A DNA stretch of 34,323 nt from Hutsoniella sourekii ATCC 700629 (GTDB lineage Bacteria; Bacillota; Bacilli; Lactobacillales; Aerococcaceae), in contig NZ_KI912400.1 in assembly GCF_000518205.1 (NCBI RefSeq), positions 68,773-103,095 on the forward strand. Direction: 5' to 3'. Positions 16,275-24,552 of this stretch are shown piece by piece (positions within the stretch are counted from its first letter, which is position 1; each line of letters opens with the position of its first letter). The notes under the pieces were generated by a model. It worked only from the letters and a program-made list of their open reading frames with translations, was not told the origin of the DNA and did not search any database. Both the position numbers and the translations under genes were made by a program.

Positions 16275-16302
16275 ATCTTACTAAATATGAGTTAAATGTA
16301 AA
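16275..16302 (-). promoter_or_regulatory. Minus-strand promoter of the PuuD-like gene, with a direct repeat
   Basis: Read on the minus strand: TTTACA (16302-16297), 16-bp spacer, TAAGAT (16280-16275). TAAATATG occurs at 16262-16269 and 16282-16289, a 20-bp period (about two helical turns) around the -10, a possible LysR binding pattern. Confidence 0.5.
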
Positions 16303-16347
16303 TAGTTCTTTCGTTAAATATTGACTGATCAGACAAGGAGGCTACTG

Positions 16348-17268
16348 ATGAATAAACAACAACTTGAATCCTTTCTAACGATCGTAGAAATCGGCAGCAT
16401 TAGCCGGGCATCCGAGGTCCTCTATATTAGCCAGTCGACCCTTTCAGATCGCCTCAAGTCCTTAGAACAAGAGCTAGGTTTCACCCTTATTAACCGTGGG
16501 CCTGGAATCAAGCAAATTGAACTCACGGATCGAGGAACCGAATTCCTTGACTATACCAATCGCTTTCTCGCCTTGGACCGAGAAATTCAAGAGTGGCGCT
16601 TGAATGACCACCAACAAAGTATCCGGGTCGGAGCTCCGGCTAGTGTGAACTCTTATTTCCTGAGAGGCTTTTATCAAGACTTGTTGATTGACCGTCAACA
16701 CTTGCAATTGGAGATTAGTGCCCATTGGAATCGTACCATCTATTCGATGGTTAACTTGGCTGAACTGGATTTCGGGATTGTCTCCCGGCCCTATCATTCA
16801 CAAAATATCGAAACCATTCCCTTGATGCGGGAGCCGGTGGTTTTTGCTTATGATCGACGTTATTCGGATTACCAGAACTTGGATCAGTTAGCAGTGAGGG
16901 ATCAGATTTCCATCGAATGGGGGCCAGCCTACCAGTTATGGGCAGAGAATTATTGGAACTTGGATGAGCAACCACGCGTTCGTTTGGATTCTCCGGAATT
17001 GTTAATGGCCTATTTAGAGTCTAAGAATGCTTGGGCCAGTATGCCTCTATGTATTTGGCAGGCTCTCAATCAAACTAACCCCCATGTCCAACAAATTGTG
17101 AGCCACCACCACCCTTACCGTGAACTATTCTTAATCTATCATCAATCCGCTTATGCGGGTGGTCAACAAGCTTACCAAGACTTTAGGCATGACTTATACC
17201 GCTTTATTCTAGCCTGCGACCAAAAAGACTTGTGTCAAAGTCTCTTATCAGATGTCGTTCAGGAATGA
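16348..17268 (+). CDS. LysR family transcriptional regulator
   Basis: 306 residues. The N-terminal winged helix-turn-helix is clear (MNKQQLESFLTIVEIGSISRAS...ISQSTLSDRLKSLEQELGFTLINR), followed by a LysR substrate-binding domain. AAGGAGG (16335-16341) lies six bases before the ATG at 16348; the in-frame TTG at 16321 lacks a site and is rejected. Divergent placement suggests it controls the amidotransferase gene at 15488-16213, and perhaps itself. The inducer is unknown. Confidence 0.88.
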   Translation: MNKQQLESFLTIVEIGSISRASEVLYISQSTLSDRLKSLEQELGFTLINRGPGIKQIELTDRGTEFLDYTNRFLALDREIQEWRLNDHQQSIRVGAPASVNSYFLRGFYQDLLIDRQHLQLEISAHWNRTIYSMVNLAELDFGIVSRPYHSQNIETIPLMREPVVFAYDRRYSDYQNLDQLAVRDQISIEWGPAYQLWAENYWNLDEQPRVRLDSPELLMAYLESKNAWASMPLCIWQALNQTNPHVQQIVSHHHPYRELFLIYHQSAYAGGQQAYQDFRHDLYRFILACDQKDLCQSLLSDVVQE

Positions 17269-17312
17269 AATCAGGCTGTTCAGGAGGGATTCAGTCCACA
17301 ATCTTTTTCCTG

Positions 17313-17321
17313 TGGTAAGAT
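17313..17321 (+). promoter_or_regulatory. Possible extended -10 promoter for the secreted Y-x-E-P-x protein
   Basis: TGGTAAGAT carries the TGn extension and a TAAGAT -10, about 32 bp before the ATG. No good -35 is visible. CCACA and TGTGG flank the T-rich segment just upstream. Confidence 0.4.
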
Positions 17322-17352
17322 GGGTTTAGATTAAGAGAGAGGAAGTATCACC

Positions 17353-18744
17353 ATGACTCGCTATAAATTTAAATTCTTATTTCGTCTGCCGATGCTGATG
17401 GCAACCTGCCTCGTGGCTACTAGCCTGGCAGCTGAGCCTAATTCTGGGGTATTAGCTGAGGAGAGCGCTTCTATTTCCAGTGAAGCTCAAGTGAGTTCAG
17501 CAGACCAGTCGCTCATTGACTTGGAAGCATTAGCTCAAGTGGCTAATTATCCGGAACTGATCTTACAAATGGATAGCCAGCGTCTCGCCTTAGACTTGTC
17601 GCCTAGTGACTATGTTGCTTCTTATTACTGTGTTCAAGAGGAAGGTCTAGTGGCGGAGACAGAGGAATTACCAAGTCTTCCTGAGCAAAATGATTTTTTC
17701 CAAGCGATCAAGCAAGTAAAGAATGCCTATATTGACCTCTACGAAAAAGACGGCCAAGCCTATGCGGTGCTGGTTCAACCGGCCTTTGCGAATGATTTGA
17801 ACACCTTCTACTTGGATGAAGACCAGATGACCAGTTATCAATTTGCCAAGCAATCGGCCAAGAAGCTAGAAAGAGAACTCGAAACGAATGGTTGGACTCG
17901 GGTACCGATAGAAATTATTCGTCAGGTGGAAGACCAGATTGCAGCCTCAAACCTTGAAGCGGAGACAGCTGAGTCCTCTTACCAGGAACCTGCATATTCA
18001 GAGCCTATCTATCAGGAACCGGTTTATCCAGAGCCTAGTTACCAGGAACCCGTCTATGAAGAACCGGCCTACACTGAGCCAACTTATGTCGATCCTGGAT
18101 ACACAGAGCCTGTGGCTCCTGAACCAGCACCAGCTCCACTGCCTGCTCAACAAAGTGAACCTGACAAAAAAATCTATCATAGCATGGGTAAGAAACCCAT
18201 CCTCTATTTCTACCCTGAAGAAGAAACGGAAGTTCATGCCCAGTTAGACATTAAGCCTGAGAAATTCGTGGCCACTTATCCAGCTTATCCAAGTGATGGT
18301 TGGCGAGTAGTGGCTCAACCAGATGGAACATTAACAGATCCCAAGACCCAGCTAGAGTATTCTTACTTGTTCTGGGAAGCGGATCTAGATGCTGACTATG
18401 ACCTGTCTAAGGGTTACGTGGTTAAGGGGGAAGATACGGCTCAATTCTTACAAACTACCTTGTCTAAGATGGGCTTAACTCCTAGGGAATACAATGAATT
18501 CATCGTTTATTGGTTACCATTAATGCAAGATAATCCTTATAACTTGATCACCTTCCAAGATGACGCCTACACGCAAGCGGCACCCTTAAAGGTCACCCCT
18601 GAACCTGATAGCCTCTTACGGGTCTTCATGGTTTATCAAGCCTTAGAAGAGCCGATCGAAGTGGACGAACCAGAAATTAAGCCATTTGAACGTCAAGGCT
18701 TTACGGTGGTTGAATGGGGCGGCAGTGAAATCCCAAGGGACTAA
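17353..18744 (+). CDS. Secreted protein with Y-x-E/D-P-x repeat linker and a conserved C-terminal domain of unknown function
   Basis: 463 residues. A signal peptide (basic start, hydrophobic 9-26, possible cleavage after SLAA or GVLA) is followed by an acidic N-terminal domain (40-200), a linker with nine pentads in which Tyr falls at 210, 215 and so on to 250 (Y-x-[ED]-P-x), a Pro/Ala stretch, and a conserved domain (about 278-463: KPILYFYPEEE, YSYLFWEADLD, GYVVKGEDTAQFL, EFIVYWLPLMQDNPYNLITFQ, GFTVVEWGG). I have the impression that this C-terminal block occurs in other Firmicutes, but I do not know its function. The Pro-rich linker suggests crossing the cell wall. No LPxTG or membrane anchor is seen. 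Confidence 0.75.
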   Translation: MTRYKFKFLFRLPMLMATCLVATSLAAEPNSGVLAEESASISSEAQVSSADQSLIDLEALAQVANYPELILQMDSQRLALDLSPSDYVASYYCVQEEGLVAETEELPSLPEQNDFFQAIKQVKNAYIDLYEKDGQAYAVLVQPAFANDLNTFYLDEDQMTSYQFAKQSAKKLERELETNGWTRVPIEIIRQVEDQIAASNLEAETAESSYQEPAYSEPIYQEPVYPEPSYQEPVYEEPAYTEPTYVDPGYTEPVAPEPAPAPLPAQQSEPDKKIYHSMGKKPILYFYPEEETEVHAQLDIKPEKFVATYPAYPSDGWRVVAQPDGTLTDPKTQLEYSYLFWEADLDADYDLSKGYVVKGEDTAQFLQTTLSKMGLTPREYNEFIVYWLPLMQDNPYNLITFQDDAYTQAAPLKVTPEPDSLLRVFMVYQALEEPIEVDEPEIKPFERQGFTVVEWGGSEIPRD

Positions 18745-18784
18745 TAAGTTGTTACATTTTGCCTGAAATTCATCGATAAAGTCT

Positions 18785-18838
18785 TTGCATTCTCTAACGA
18801 GTCATGGTATTATTCTATTGTTGCATTTCATGCATGAA
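18785..18838 (+). promoter_or_regulatory. Promoter of rpmE2 with a palindrome near the start point
   Basis: TTGCAT (18785-18790), 17-bp spacer, TATTAT (18808-18813), start near 18820. The palindrome TTCATGCATGAA (18827-18838) lies just inside the leader and could be an operator. Confidence 0.6.
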
Positions 18839-18884
18839 TAACTGTGTTCCAGCCTATGGTTCACGGCAGAAAGGAAGTATAAAT

Positions 18885-19136
18885 ATGAAACAAGGAATCC
18901 ATCCAGATTACCATCAAGTTGTATTTAGAGACACTTCTACCGGCTTCGAATTTCTATCAGGTTCTACTAGAACTTCTGAAGAAACAGTTGAATGGAAAGA
19001 CGGAAATACTTATCCACTAATTCGTGTGGAAATTTCTTCTGACTCTCACCCATTCTACACTGGTAAACAGAAATTCAACCAAGCCGACGGACGTGTGGAC
19101 CGTTTCAACAAGAAATACGGCTTCTCAAACAACTAA
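18885..19136 (+). CDS. rpmE2: Ribosomal protein L31 type B
   Basis: 83 residues beginning [20 protein letters not shown] and ending in the L31B pattern [26 protein letters not shown]. The CxxC zinc ligands of type A L31 are absent, so this is the zinc-independent form that sits on the 50S subunit. AAAGGAAG about seven bases upstream fixes the ATG at 18885; longer in-frame starts from 18804 lie at or before the predicted transcript start. It is a single-gene unit with its own promoter and terminator. The zinc-free form is often induced on zinc starvation, but no recognisable Zur box is seen here. Confidence 0.95.
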   Translation: MKQGIHPDYHQVVFRDTSTGFEFLSGSTRTSEETVEWKDGNTYPLIRVEISSDSHPFYTGKQKFNQADGRVDRFNKKYGFSNN

Positions 19137-19155
19137 TCCGTTATCTAGCAAGACC

Positions 19156-19187
19156 AAGACTAGCTTTCAACAAGCTAGTCTTTTTTT
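19156..19187 (+). terminator. Terminator of rpmE2, overlapping the end of mobB
   Basis: AAGACTAGCTT (19156-19166), TCAAC loop, AAGCTAGTCTT (19172-19182), then T's. The convergent mobB stop (19175-19177) lies within the right arm. Confidence 0.9.
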
Positions 19188-19696
19188 GTTGTCAACTTTT
19201 CTTCTAAGAGGTCTACAAGATCAGACAAGTCGTTGTAGGTATGGAAGCTAGGTAAGCCGGCTATTTCTCCGAATTCTTGGACAGCTCGACCGGAGACGGC
19301 CAAACTAGCTGGTGTTCTTAATGCCTCCAAGTCTGAAGCTTCCTTTAAGGTGATAATACGAGGGAGGGTCAAACTTTTACCGCCTTCAATGATTACCCAA
19401 TCCGTATCAAATTGATCCAGTAAGAAGTCCAAATCGATAGAACGAGGATAGGTCAAGCTCGTTTCATTGGGTGTGTATGTGGCAACCAAACTAGCACCTG
19501 CCTGGAGGTGACGGCCGGTGTCACTTGTCGGTGAATGTAAGGAGAAGCTATGGTCGGGATGATGGGACTGCATTGATTTAATAACTCCTACCGAATGGCC
19601 CCTTTTTTTGAGTTCGGGGACAAGTTGAGCGACCAGCTCGCTTTTACCAGAATTTGAATAACCGGTGACTGTGAAAATTCTTTTTATTTGCTTCAT
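19175..19696 (-). CDS. mobB: Molybdopterin-guanine dinucleotide biosynthesis protein B
   Basis: 173 residues from the preferred start. The P-loop TVTGYSNSGKSEL is followed by VIKSMQSHHPD, the family's variation of the VGVIKH segment, and DWVIIEGGKSLTLPRIIT. MobB is a GTP-binding accessory protein that assists MobA in attaching GMP to molybdopterin. The in-frame ATG at 19726 has no ribosome site; AGGAG a few bases before the ATG at 19696 decides the start. It is divergent from the moeA operon and convergent with rpmE2, so it is separate from mobA, which lies 8 kb away in the main operon. Confidence 0.88.
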   Translation of the reverse strand: MKQIKRIFTVTGYSNSGKSELVAQLVPELKKRGHSVGVIKSMQSHHPDHSFSLHSPTSDTGRHLQAGASLVATYTPNETSLTYPRSIDLDFLLDQFDTDWVIIEGGKSLTLPRIITLKEASDLEALRTPASLAVSGRAVQEFGEIAGLPSFHTYNDLSDLVDLLEEKLTTKKD

Positions 19697-19792
19697 TAGT
19701 ATCACTCCTAGTTGAAAATCATTCAAATTGTCGTTAAGATGGAAGAAATAGTTCGGAAATCGCTTACTAGTTGAGCGATAAAATTTATGAAT

Positions 19793-19861
19793 AAAAATTA
19801 TATAAATATCTATATAAAATTTTGTGAAAAAGTAGACATGTATTGGCTTACATTATATAAT
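19793..19861 (+). promoter_or_regulatory. Promoter of the molybdenum operon with an upstream AT-rich dyad
   Basis: TAGACA (19833-19838), 17-bp spacer, TATAAT (19856-19861), start near 19868. Upstream, an imperfect AT-rich dyad (about 19793-19823, AAAATTATATA facing TATATAAAATTTT) could bind a regulator shared with divergent mobB. No FNR-like TTGAT-N4-ATCAA box is visible. Confidence 0.65.
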
Positions 19862-19892
19862 AAATGCGGATGATGAGAAAGGATGATGCGGA

Positions 19893-21140
19893 ATGCCTGC
19901 TATTGATCGGCTTCACCCAGACCAAGCGATTGAGCGTCTCTTGGGATTAGAAGATAATCGCCATACAGAGATCCTAGCGCTGGACCAAGCGGTGGGACGG
20001 ATTGTTGCAGAAACGATTCAAGCCAGCTTGCCTGTCCCTCCCTTTGATAAGAGTCCTTATGATGGTTATGCCTTTAGAGGCGAGGATACTCAAGGAGCTA
20101 GTTCTAATCAGCCGGTAAGCTTAGATGTGATCGGTGAGATTGCTGCTGGTCAGTTGGCTAATTATGAACTTCAACCCGGTCAAGCGGTTAAGATACTAAC
20201 GGGAGGGCCCGTTCCAGCAACTGCTAATGTCTGCTATAAATTCGAAAAGACCCGTCGTCAAGGGGATCAGGTTCTGATCTACGAACCTGTAGCCCCTCAT
20301 AAAGATATTATTCCCGCTGGAGAAGACATACAAGCGGGTGACCTTCTGGTTCAAGAGGGTGATCCTTTAACTGTGGGCCGACTCGGCGTACTAGCCAGCC
20401 AGGGCTACCGCGAGGTCAAGGTTTACCGTAAACCAGTGGTCGGTTTATTTTCCACTGGTGATGAATTGGTGCCCACCGGACAAGCACTGCCAGCTGGAAA
20501 AATTTATGAAACAACACGCTTATCACTGGGTGCTATCTTGACTAATTTAGGATTTGAAGTCAAAGATTATGGGATTGTAGCGGATGATTTGGAGGCGATT
20601 AGTCGCCGGACAGGTCAAGTGATCTCGCAAGTAGACTTATTGATCACCACTGGCGGGGCTTCCGTAGGGGATTATGATTATGCCTATTCAGCCATTGAGT
20701 CCTTGGGTGGGCAAATTTTGTTTTGGAAGACTGCCATGAAGCCCGGTGGCTCCATGCTGGCTTCTCGCCTGCAAAACAAAACGGTCCTCAATTTATCAGG
20801 TAATCCTGCTGCTGCGATCTTAGCTTTTTACCGAGTCTGTCTGCCGTACTTATACCGTCTCACGGGTCGTAAAGACTATTATCCTGAGAAGATTCCCATG
20901 ATCTTGGCTCATGACTTTAATAAGCCTAGTCCTGGCGTGCGTCTCTTGAGGGGCCAGATGCAGTTTCAGGAAGGTCGTCTTTATTTTCAAGAGAGTCCAG
21001 CCCAAGGTAACGGTGTCTTATCATCCTTTGCAAGGTGCGATGCCTTGCTTGAAATACCAGCTGGATCCTCAGGTGTCAAGGCAGGAACCCTATTGACGGG
21101 TTACCGTTGTGACCATTTATTTGGGCCCATTGCTAGATAG
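19893..21140 (+). CDS. moeA: Molybdopterin molybdenumtransferase
   Basis: 415 residues. Domain order matches MoeA: N-terminal PVPPFDKSPYDGYAFRGED, the ILTGGPVPATAN strand, a MoCF-like domain with GLFSTGDELVP and LLITTGGASVGDYDY, FWKTAMKPGG, LSGNPAAAI, and a C-terminal beta domain. It inserts molybdate into adenylylated molybdopterin. It is the first gene of a ten-gene plus-strand operon (19893-30004) with gaps of 0-19 bases or short overlaps. The AAAGGATG site lies about 10 bases before the ATG. Confidence 0.93.
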   Translation: MPAIDRLHPDQAIERLLGLEDNRHTEILALDQAVGRIVAETIQASLPVPPFDKSPYDGYAFRGEDTQGASSNQPVSLDVIGEIAAGQLANYELQPGQAVKILTGGPVPATANVCYKFEKTRRQGDQVLIYEPVAPHKDIIPAGEDIQAGDLLVQEGDPLTVGRLGVLASQGYREVKVYRKPVVGLFSTGDELVPTGQALPAGKIYETTRLSLGAILTNLGFEVKDYGIVADDLEAISRRTGQVISQVDLLITTGGASVGDYDYAYSAIESLGGQILFWKTAMKPGGSMLASRLQNKTVLNLSGNPAAAILAFYRVCLPYLYRLTGRKDYYPEKIPMILAHDFNKPSPGVRLLRGQMQFQEGRLYFQESPAQGNGVLSSFARCDALLEIPAGSSGVKAGTLLTGYRCDHLFGPIAR

Positions 21141-21149
21141 GAGTTAGAA

Positions 21150-21644
21150 ATGTATCAAGTAGCCATCTTAACGATTAGTGACCGATCATCAAGCGGTCAG
21201 CGGGAAGACTTATCCGGTCCAGAAATTGAGTCAATCATGACTCAAGCTGGTTATGCTATCTGGGATAAGCAGCTCGTAGCTGATGATTTAGATCAGATTG
21301 CCAGCCAATTAACTCGTTGGTCTGATCAGGGGGAAGTGGCTTTAATCTTAACGACGGGTGGAACAGGCTTTAGTCCTCGTGATGTCACTCCGGAAGCAAC
21401 CCAGAAAGTCCTCCACAAGGAGACCCCAGGGATTAGTGAGTATTTGAGGCAGGAATCAAGCCAATACACTAAGCGAGCCTACTTGTCACGGGCTAGGTCA
21501 GGTATTCGCAACCAATGTCTCATCGTTAATCTACCAGGAAGTCCCAAGGCGATTCGCGAGAACTTGGAAGCCCTCCTGGTAATCTTAGACCATGCCTTGG
21601 CCACCTTGCGGGGTCCGGTTGCTGACTCAAGTCACCAAGGTTAA
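21150..21644 (+). CDS. mog: Molybdopterin adenylyltransferase, MogA/MoaB family
   Basis: 164 residues of the MoCF biosynthesis fold. Signatures: LTISDRSSSGQREDLSGP at the start, VALILTTGGTGFSPRDVTPEAT, and NLPGSPKAIRENLEALL. It adenylylates molybdopterin ahead of MoeA. It starts nine bases after moeA with a TAGGAG site. MoaB and MogA cannot be told apart with certainty from sequence alone; since the organism needs this step, a MogA role is favoured. Confidence 0.9.
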   Translation: MYQVAILTISDRSSSGQREDLSGPEIESIMTQAGYAIWDKQLVADDLDQIASQLTRWSDQGEVALILTTGGTGFSPRDVTPEATQKVLHKETPGISEYLRQESSQYTKRAYLSRARSGIRNQCLIVNLPGSPKAIRENLEALLVILDHALATLRGPVADSSHQG

Positions 21645-21662
21645 CCGAGAAAGGAGTTTGAT

Positions 21663-22694
21663 TTGCAAGCAATTAAACGACAACGCCAGCGACTGCGATG
21701 GTTGCTGATAGTAATGGTTCTCATAACCTTTCTGGCGGCTCTAGCTTCGGTTCATTTTGGCCGTTATGGCATTAGTATTAGTGAGCTGTGGCGGGCGTTA
21801 ATTGCCCAGTTGTCAGGTCGGAGTCAAGATATTCCCCAGCAAATTTATTTGGTCTTGTGGAATATTCGCCTGCCTCGTATTCTAGCTAGCATCTTAGTAG
21901 GTAGTGGCTTGGCTTTATCAGGAGCGGCCTTTCAAGCTCTTTTTGAGAATCCGATGGCTTCCCCTAATGTTCTGGGAGTTAATCATGGTGCCTCTCTTGG
22001 AGCGGCCTTAGCTATCTTGCTCTACTTGCCTAATGCTTGGGTGGTTCTGGCGGCCTTTGTCTTGGGTCTCATCTCTGTGGGCTTGACTTATTGGTTGAGT
22101 GGCCGTTTTGCCTTACAGCGGACCTTGGCCTTGGTCTTGACGGGGATGATGATTGGCTCTCTCTTTCAAGCGGGTGTCTCTTATATTAAGTTAGTAGCAG
22201 ATGAAGAGAATGCCTTGCCGGAGATTACTTATTGGTTGATGGGCTCTCTTTCTGCGATTAATTGGTCTAAGCTACAATTAGTCGTCTTACCATTTGCGAT
22301 TGGTTTTTTGGTCTTATTTTACCATCGTTCTTATTTAAACTATTTGACCTTGGGAGAGGACAAGGCCCAGACCTTGGGGATTCATTTGGGTCGCTTACGG
22401 TTTTGGGTGGTGATTGGAGCTACGCTTTTGAGCGCTTCAAGTGTCGCCATCAGTGGTGTCATTGGTTGGGTTGGCTTGATCATCCCCCATATTTGCCGTC
22501 AAATTGTGGGATCAGATTACCGTTACCTGCTCTTTGCTTCTGCATTTATGGGAGCGGCCTTCTTGAGTGTCGTCGATACCTTAGCTAGAACCTTGACCTT
22601 AACTGAGATTCCGATTGGAATTCTGACAGCTGTGATTGGGGCGCCGGTCTTCTTTCTTCTATTAATGAAGGGAGGCATGCGAGATGGTCATTAG
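21663..22694 (+). CDS. molB: FecCD-type ABC importer permease, probable molybdate/tungstate (MolB-like)
   Basis: 343 residues with about ten transmembrane segments of the BtuC/FecCD fold: RLPRILASILVGSGLALSGAAFQALFENPMASPNVLGVNHGAS, the LVLTGMMIGSL helix, and GVIGWVGLIIPHICRQIVGSDYR facing the ATPase. Such permeases serve cobalamin, siderophores, haem and, in the H. influenzae MolBCA system, molybdate/tungstate. Position between mog and a molybdoenzyme makes the metal oxyanion the likeliest substrate. TTG start with AAAGGAG six bases before it. There is only one permease gene, so a homodimer is expected. Substrate and symbol are context-based. Confidence 0.8.
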   Translation: MQAIKRQRQRLRWLLIVMVLITFLAALASVHFGRYGISISELWRALIAQLSGRSQDIPQQIYLVLWNIRLPRILASILVGSGLALSGAAFQALFENPMASPNVLGVNHGASLGAALAILLYLPNAWVVLAAFVLGLISVGLTYWLSGRFALQRTLALVLTGMMIGSLFQAGVSYIKLVADEENALPEITYWLMGSLSAINWSKLQLVVLPFAIGFLVLFYHRSYLNYLTLGEDKAQTLGIHLGRLRFWVVIGATLLSASSVAISGVIGWVGLIIPHICRQIVGSDYRYLLFASAFMGAAFLSVVDTLARTLTLTEIPIGILTAVIGAPVFFLLLMKGGMRDGH

Positions 22695-23445
22695 TATTCA
22701 AGACCTTAGTTATGCTTATGGATCTAAGCCAGTTCTTCAAGACTTAAATGTCTCCATCCAGGAAGGTGAATTTACGGCTATCTTGGGTATTAATGGGGCG
22801 GGGAAGACAACCTTGTTTCGTTGTCTCCTAGGCCTTATCCAACCACAAAAAGGGACCATTAAACTGATGGGAAACTCCCTCTCTAAATTATCATTAAGTG
22901 AGGTGGCTGAATTAGTTGCCTATGTTCCCCAAGAACAAGTGGTTAGTTTCAACCATCTCGTGATCGATTGGGTGGAAATGGGAGCAGGTCCTAACCCTGG
23001 TCCGAAAGTGACGGAGAAAGCCTTGGCTTGCTTAGCTCAACTGGGTATTGAAGACTTAGCCCTTAAGGGTTATCTAGACCTATCGGGCGGGCAACGCCAA
23101 CTTGTACGGCTGGCCCAAGGATTGATGCAGGAGACACCGATCCTGATCTTGGATGAGCCAACCAATAACTTGGATTATGGTAACCAGCTCAAGATTTTAG
23201 CCCAGTGCCAAGGCTTGACCCGTCAAGGCTACACCATTGTGATGACCAGTCATAACCCTCAGGACGTTCTCTATTTTTGTGACCGGGCCCTAATCATACA
23301 AGAAGGACGTATCCAGGCCCAAGGGCCGGCTCGGCAAGTTTTGAGTTCCAGTGTCTTATCCGATTTGTATGATGTTGAAGTTGATTTGATTCAAGAGTCA
23401 GCGGCGGATCCGCCATTGATTCTACCGAAATTAAAGGAGTTATAA
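22684..23445 (+). CDS. molC: ABC importer ATPase, probable molybdate/tungstate (MolC-like)
   Basis: 253 residues of the FecE/BtuD group. Walker A GINGAGKTT, Q-loop VPQEQ, signature LSGGQRQLVRLAQGL, Walker B ILILDEPTNNLD and switch His in TSHNPQ are all present, so it should be an active ATPase. It overlaps the permease gene by 11 bases and is followed after one base by the binding-protein gene, forming a permease-ATPase-binding-protein cassette inside the molybdenum operon. Confidence 0.85.
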   Translation: MVISIQDLSYAYGSKPVLQDLNVSIQEGEFTAILGINGAGKTTLFRCLLGLIQPQKGTIKLMGNSLSKLSLSEVAELVAYVPQEQVVSFNHLVIDWVEMGAGPNPGPKVTEKALACLAQLGIEDLALKGYLDLSGGQRQLVRLAQGLMQETPILILDEPTNNLDYGNQLKILAQCQGLTRQGYTIVMTSHNPQDVLYFCDRALIIQEGRIQAQGPARQVLSSSVLSDLYDVEVDLIQESAADPPLILPKLKEL

Positions 23446-23446
23446 T

Positions 23447-24535
23447 ATGTTTAAAAATAAATTCACTTACTTGTTAAATGGGCTTTTAAGCCTAGTCTTA
23501 GTGGTGACCCTAGTGGCCCCTCTTAGCCAAGGGGTTCAAGCAGAAGAATCTGCTAGCCAGGAGACGGTCTCAGAAGAAACAGTAAAGTTTACCGATGACT
23601 TAGGAAGAGAAGTAGAACTACCTGCTAAGCTAGATGCCCTATTAAGCACGGGGCCAACCAGCCAGATTGTTCTCTATACACTAGCACCAGAACGAATGGT
23701 AGGCTGGAACCGCAAGCCTGCTAATCTAGACTACCTACCAGAAGAAGCGGATCAGCTTCCAGAAGTTGGTTCTTTATTTGCCCGAGGTCAGGAGATTAAC
23801 TTAGAAGAAGTCATCAAGCTTAATCCAGACGTCATTGTGGACTTAGGCGAGCGTAAGGATGGGATTGAAGAAGACTTAGACCAATTACAAGAACAAACAG
23901 GTATTCCAGTTATTTTCTTTGATGGTCAAATTCAAGATATGCCAAACCTATACCGCAAACTAGGCGATCTATTGGAAGTGGATACCACTGAACAAGTGGC
24001 TTATTTAGAAGAAACCCTTAACTTAGCCCAAGATAAACGCGAACAAGTACAAGCCAACCCACTGACTTATTATTTTGCTAGTGGTGATAATGGCTTAACA
24101 ACGGCTGCTTCTTCAAGTTTCCAGGCAGAAGTGATCGAATTAGTGGGCTTACATAATGTCTACCAAGTAGACGAGGCTAAGAGCTGGGAAGATGTCTCTA
24201 TGGAACAAGTGGTTGAGTGGAATCCAGAGACGGTTATTTTCCTTGCGGATTCAGCCTTTGACCAACGGGACCAAGAGCCATGGGTGAGTTTAGAAGCAGG
24301 TCAAGCCAACCGAATCTATGAATCACCAGACAAGCCGTTTAATTGGTTAACGGGACCTAAATCTGTGAATGCCATTCTTGGTATCAAATGGCTAGGTAAC
24401 TTATATTATCCAGACTTATACGACCTAGATATGGTCCAAGAAGCACAGACATTCTATGATTTATTCTATCACTATGATTTGAGTGAAGAGGAAGCCAAGG
24501 AATTAATGAAGCATTCAACTTTTCTAAACAACTAA
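23447..24535 (+). CDS. molA: Cluster A-III substrate-binding protein, probable molybdate/tungstate (MolA-like), no lipobox
   Basis: 362 residues. An export signal (basic MFKNK, hydrophobic core 8-28, cleavage likely after GVQA) precedes a TroA/BtuF-like binding domain: VKFTDDLGREVELPAKLDALLSTGP, the long connecting helix, and WEDVSMEQVVEWNPETVIF. Unlike typical Gram-positive binding proteins there is no cysteine near the signal cleavage site, so no lipid anchor is predicted. It is distinct from the ModA family. The AAAGGAG site lies inside the end of molC. The molybdenum link is inferred from the operon; an iron-chelate or cobalamin ligand cannot be excluded. Confidence 0.75.
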   Translation: MFKNKFTYLLNGLLSLVLVVTLVAPLSQGVQAEESASQETVSEETVKFTDDLGREVELPAKLDALLSTGPTSQIVLYTLAPERMVGWNRKPANLDYLPEEADQLPEVGSLFARGQEINLEEVIKLNPDVIVDLGERKDGIEEDLDQLQEQTGIPVIFFDGQIQDMPNLYRKLGDLLEVDTTEQVAYLEETLNLAQDKREQVQANPLTYYFASGDNGLTTAASSSFQAEVIELVGLHNVYQVDEAKSWEDVSMEQVVEWNPETVIFLADSAFDQRDQEPWVSLEAGQANRIYESPDKPFNWLTGPKSVNAILGIKWLGNLYYPDLYDLDMVQEAQTFYDLFYHYDLSEEEAKELMKHSTFLNN

Positions 24536-24552
24536 TAAAGGGGATTACCATC

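Noticed and set aside
16321-16347. TTG start at 16321 for the LysR regulator
   Set aside because: AAGGAGG lies between it and the ATG at 16348, where all LysR proteins begin with the helix-turn-helix.
17939-18247. Alternate-frame protein across the Y-x-E-P-x repeat region
   Set aside because: Its repetitive look comes from the pentad repeat in the real frame; no start site or family similarity.
18804-18884. N-terminal extension of L31 starting at 18804
   Set aside because: It would begin inside the promoter -10 region, upstream of the likely transcript start; the AAAGGAAG site points to 18885.
19697-19726. Upstream ATG for mobB
   Set aside because: No ribosome site precedes it, whereas AGGAG lies correctly before the ATG at 19696.
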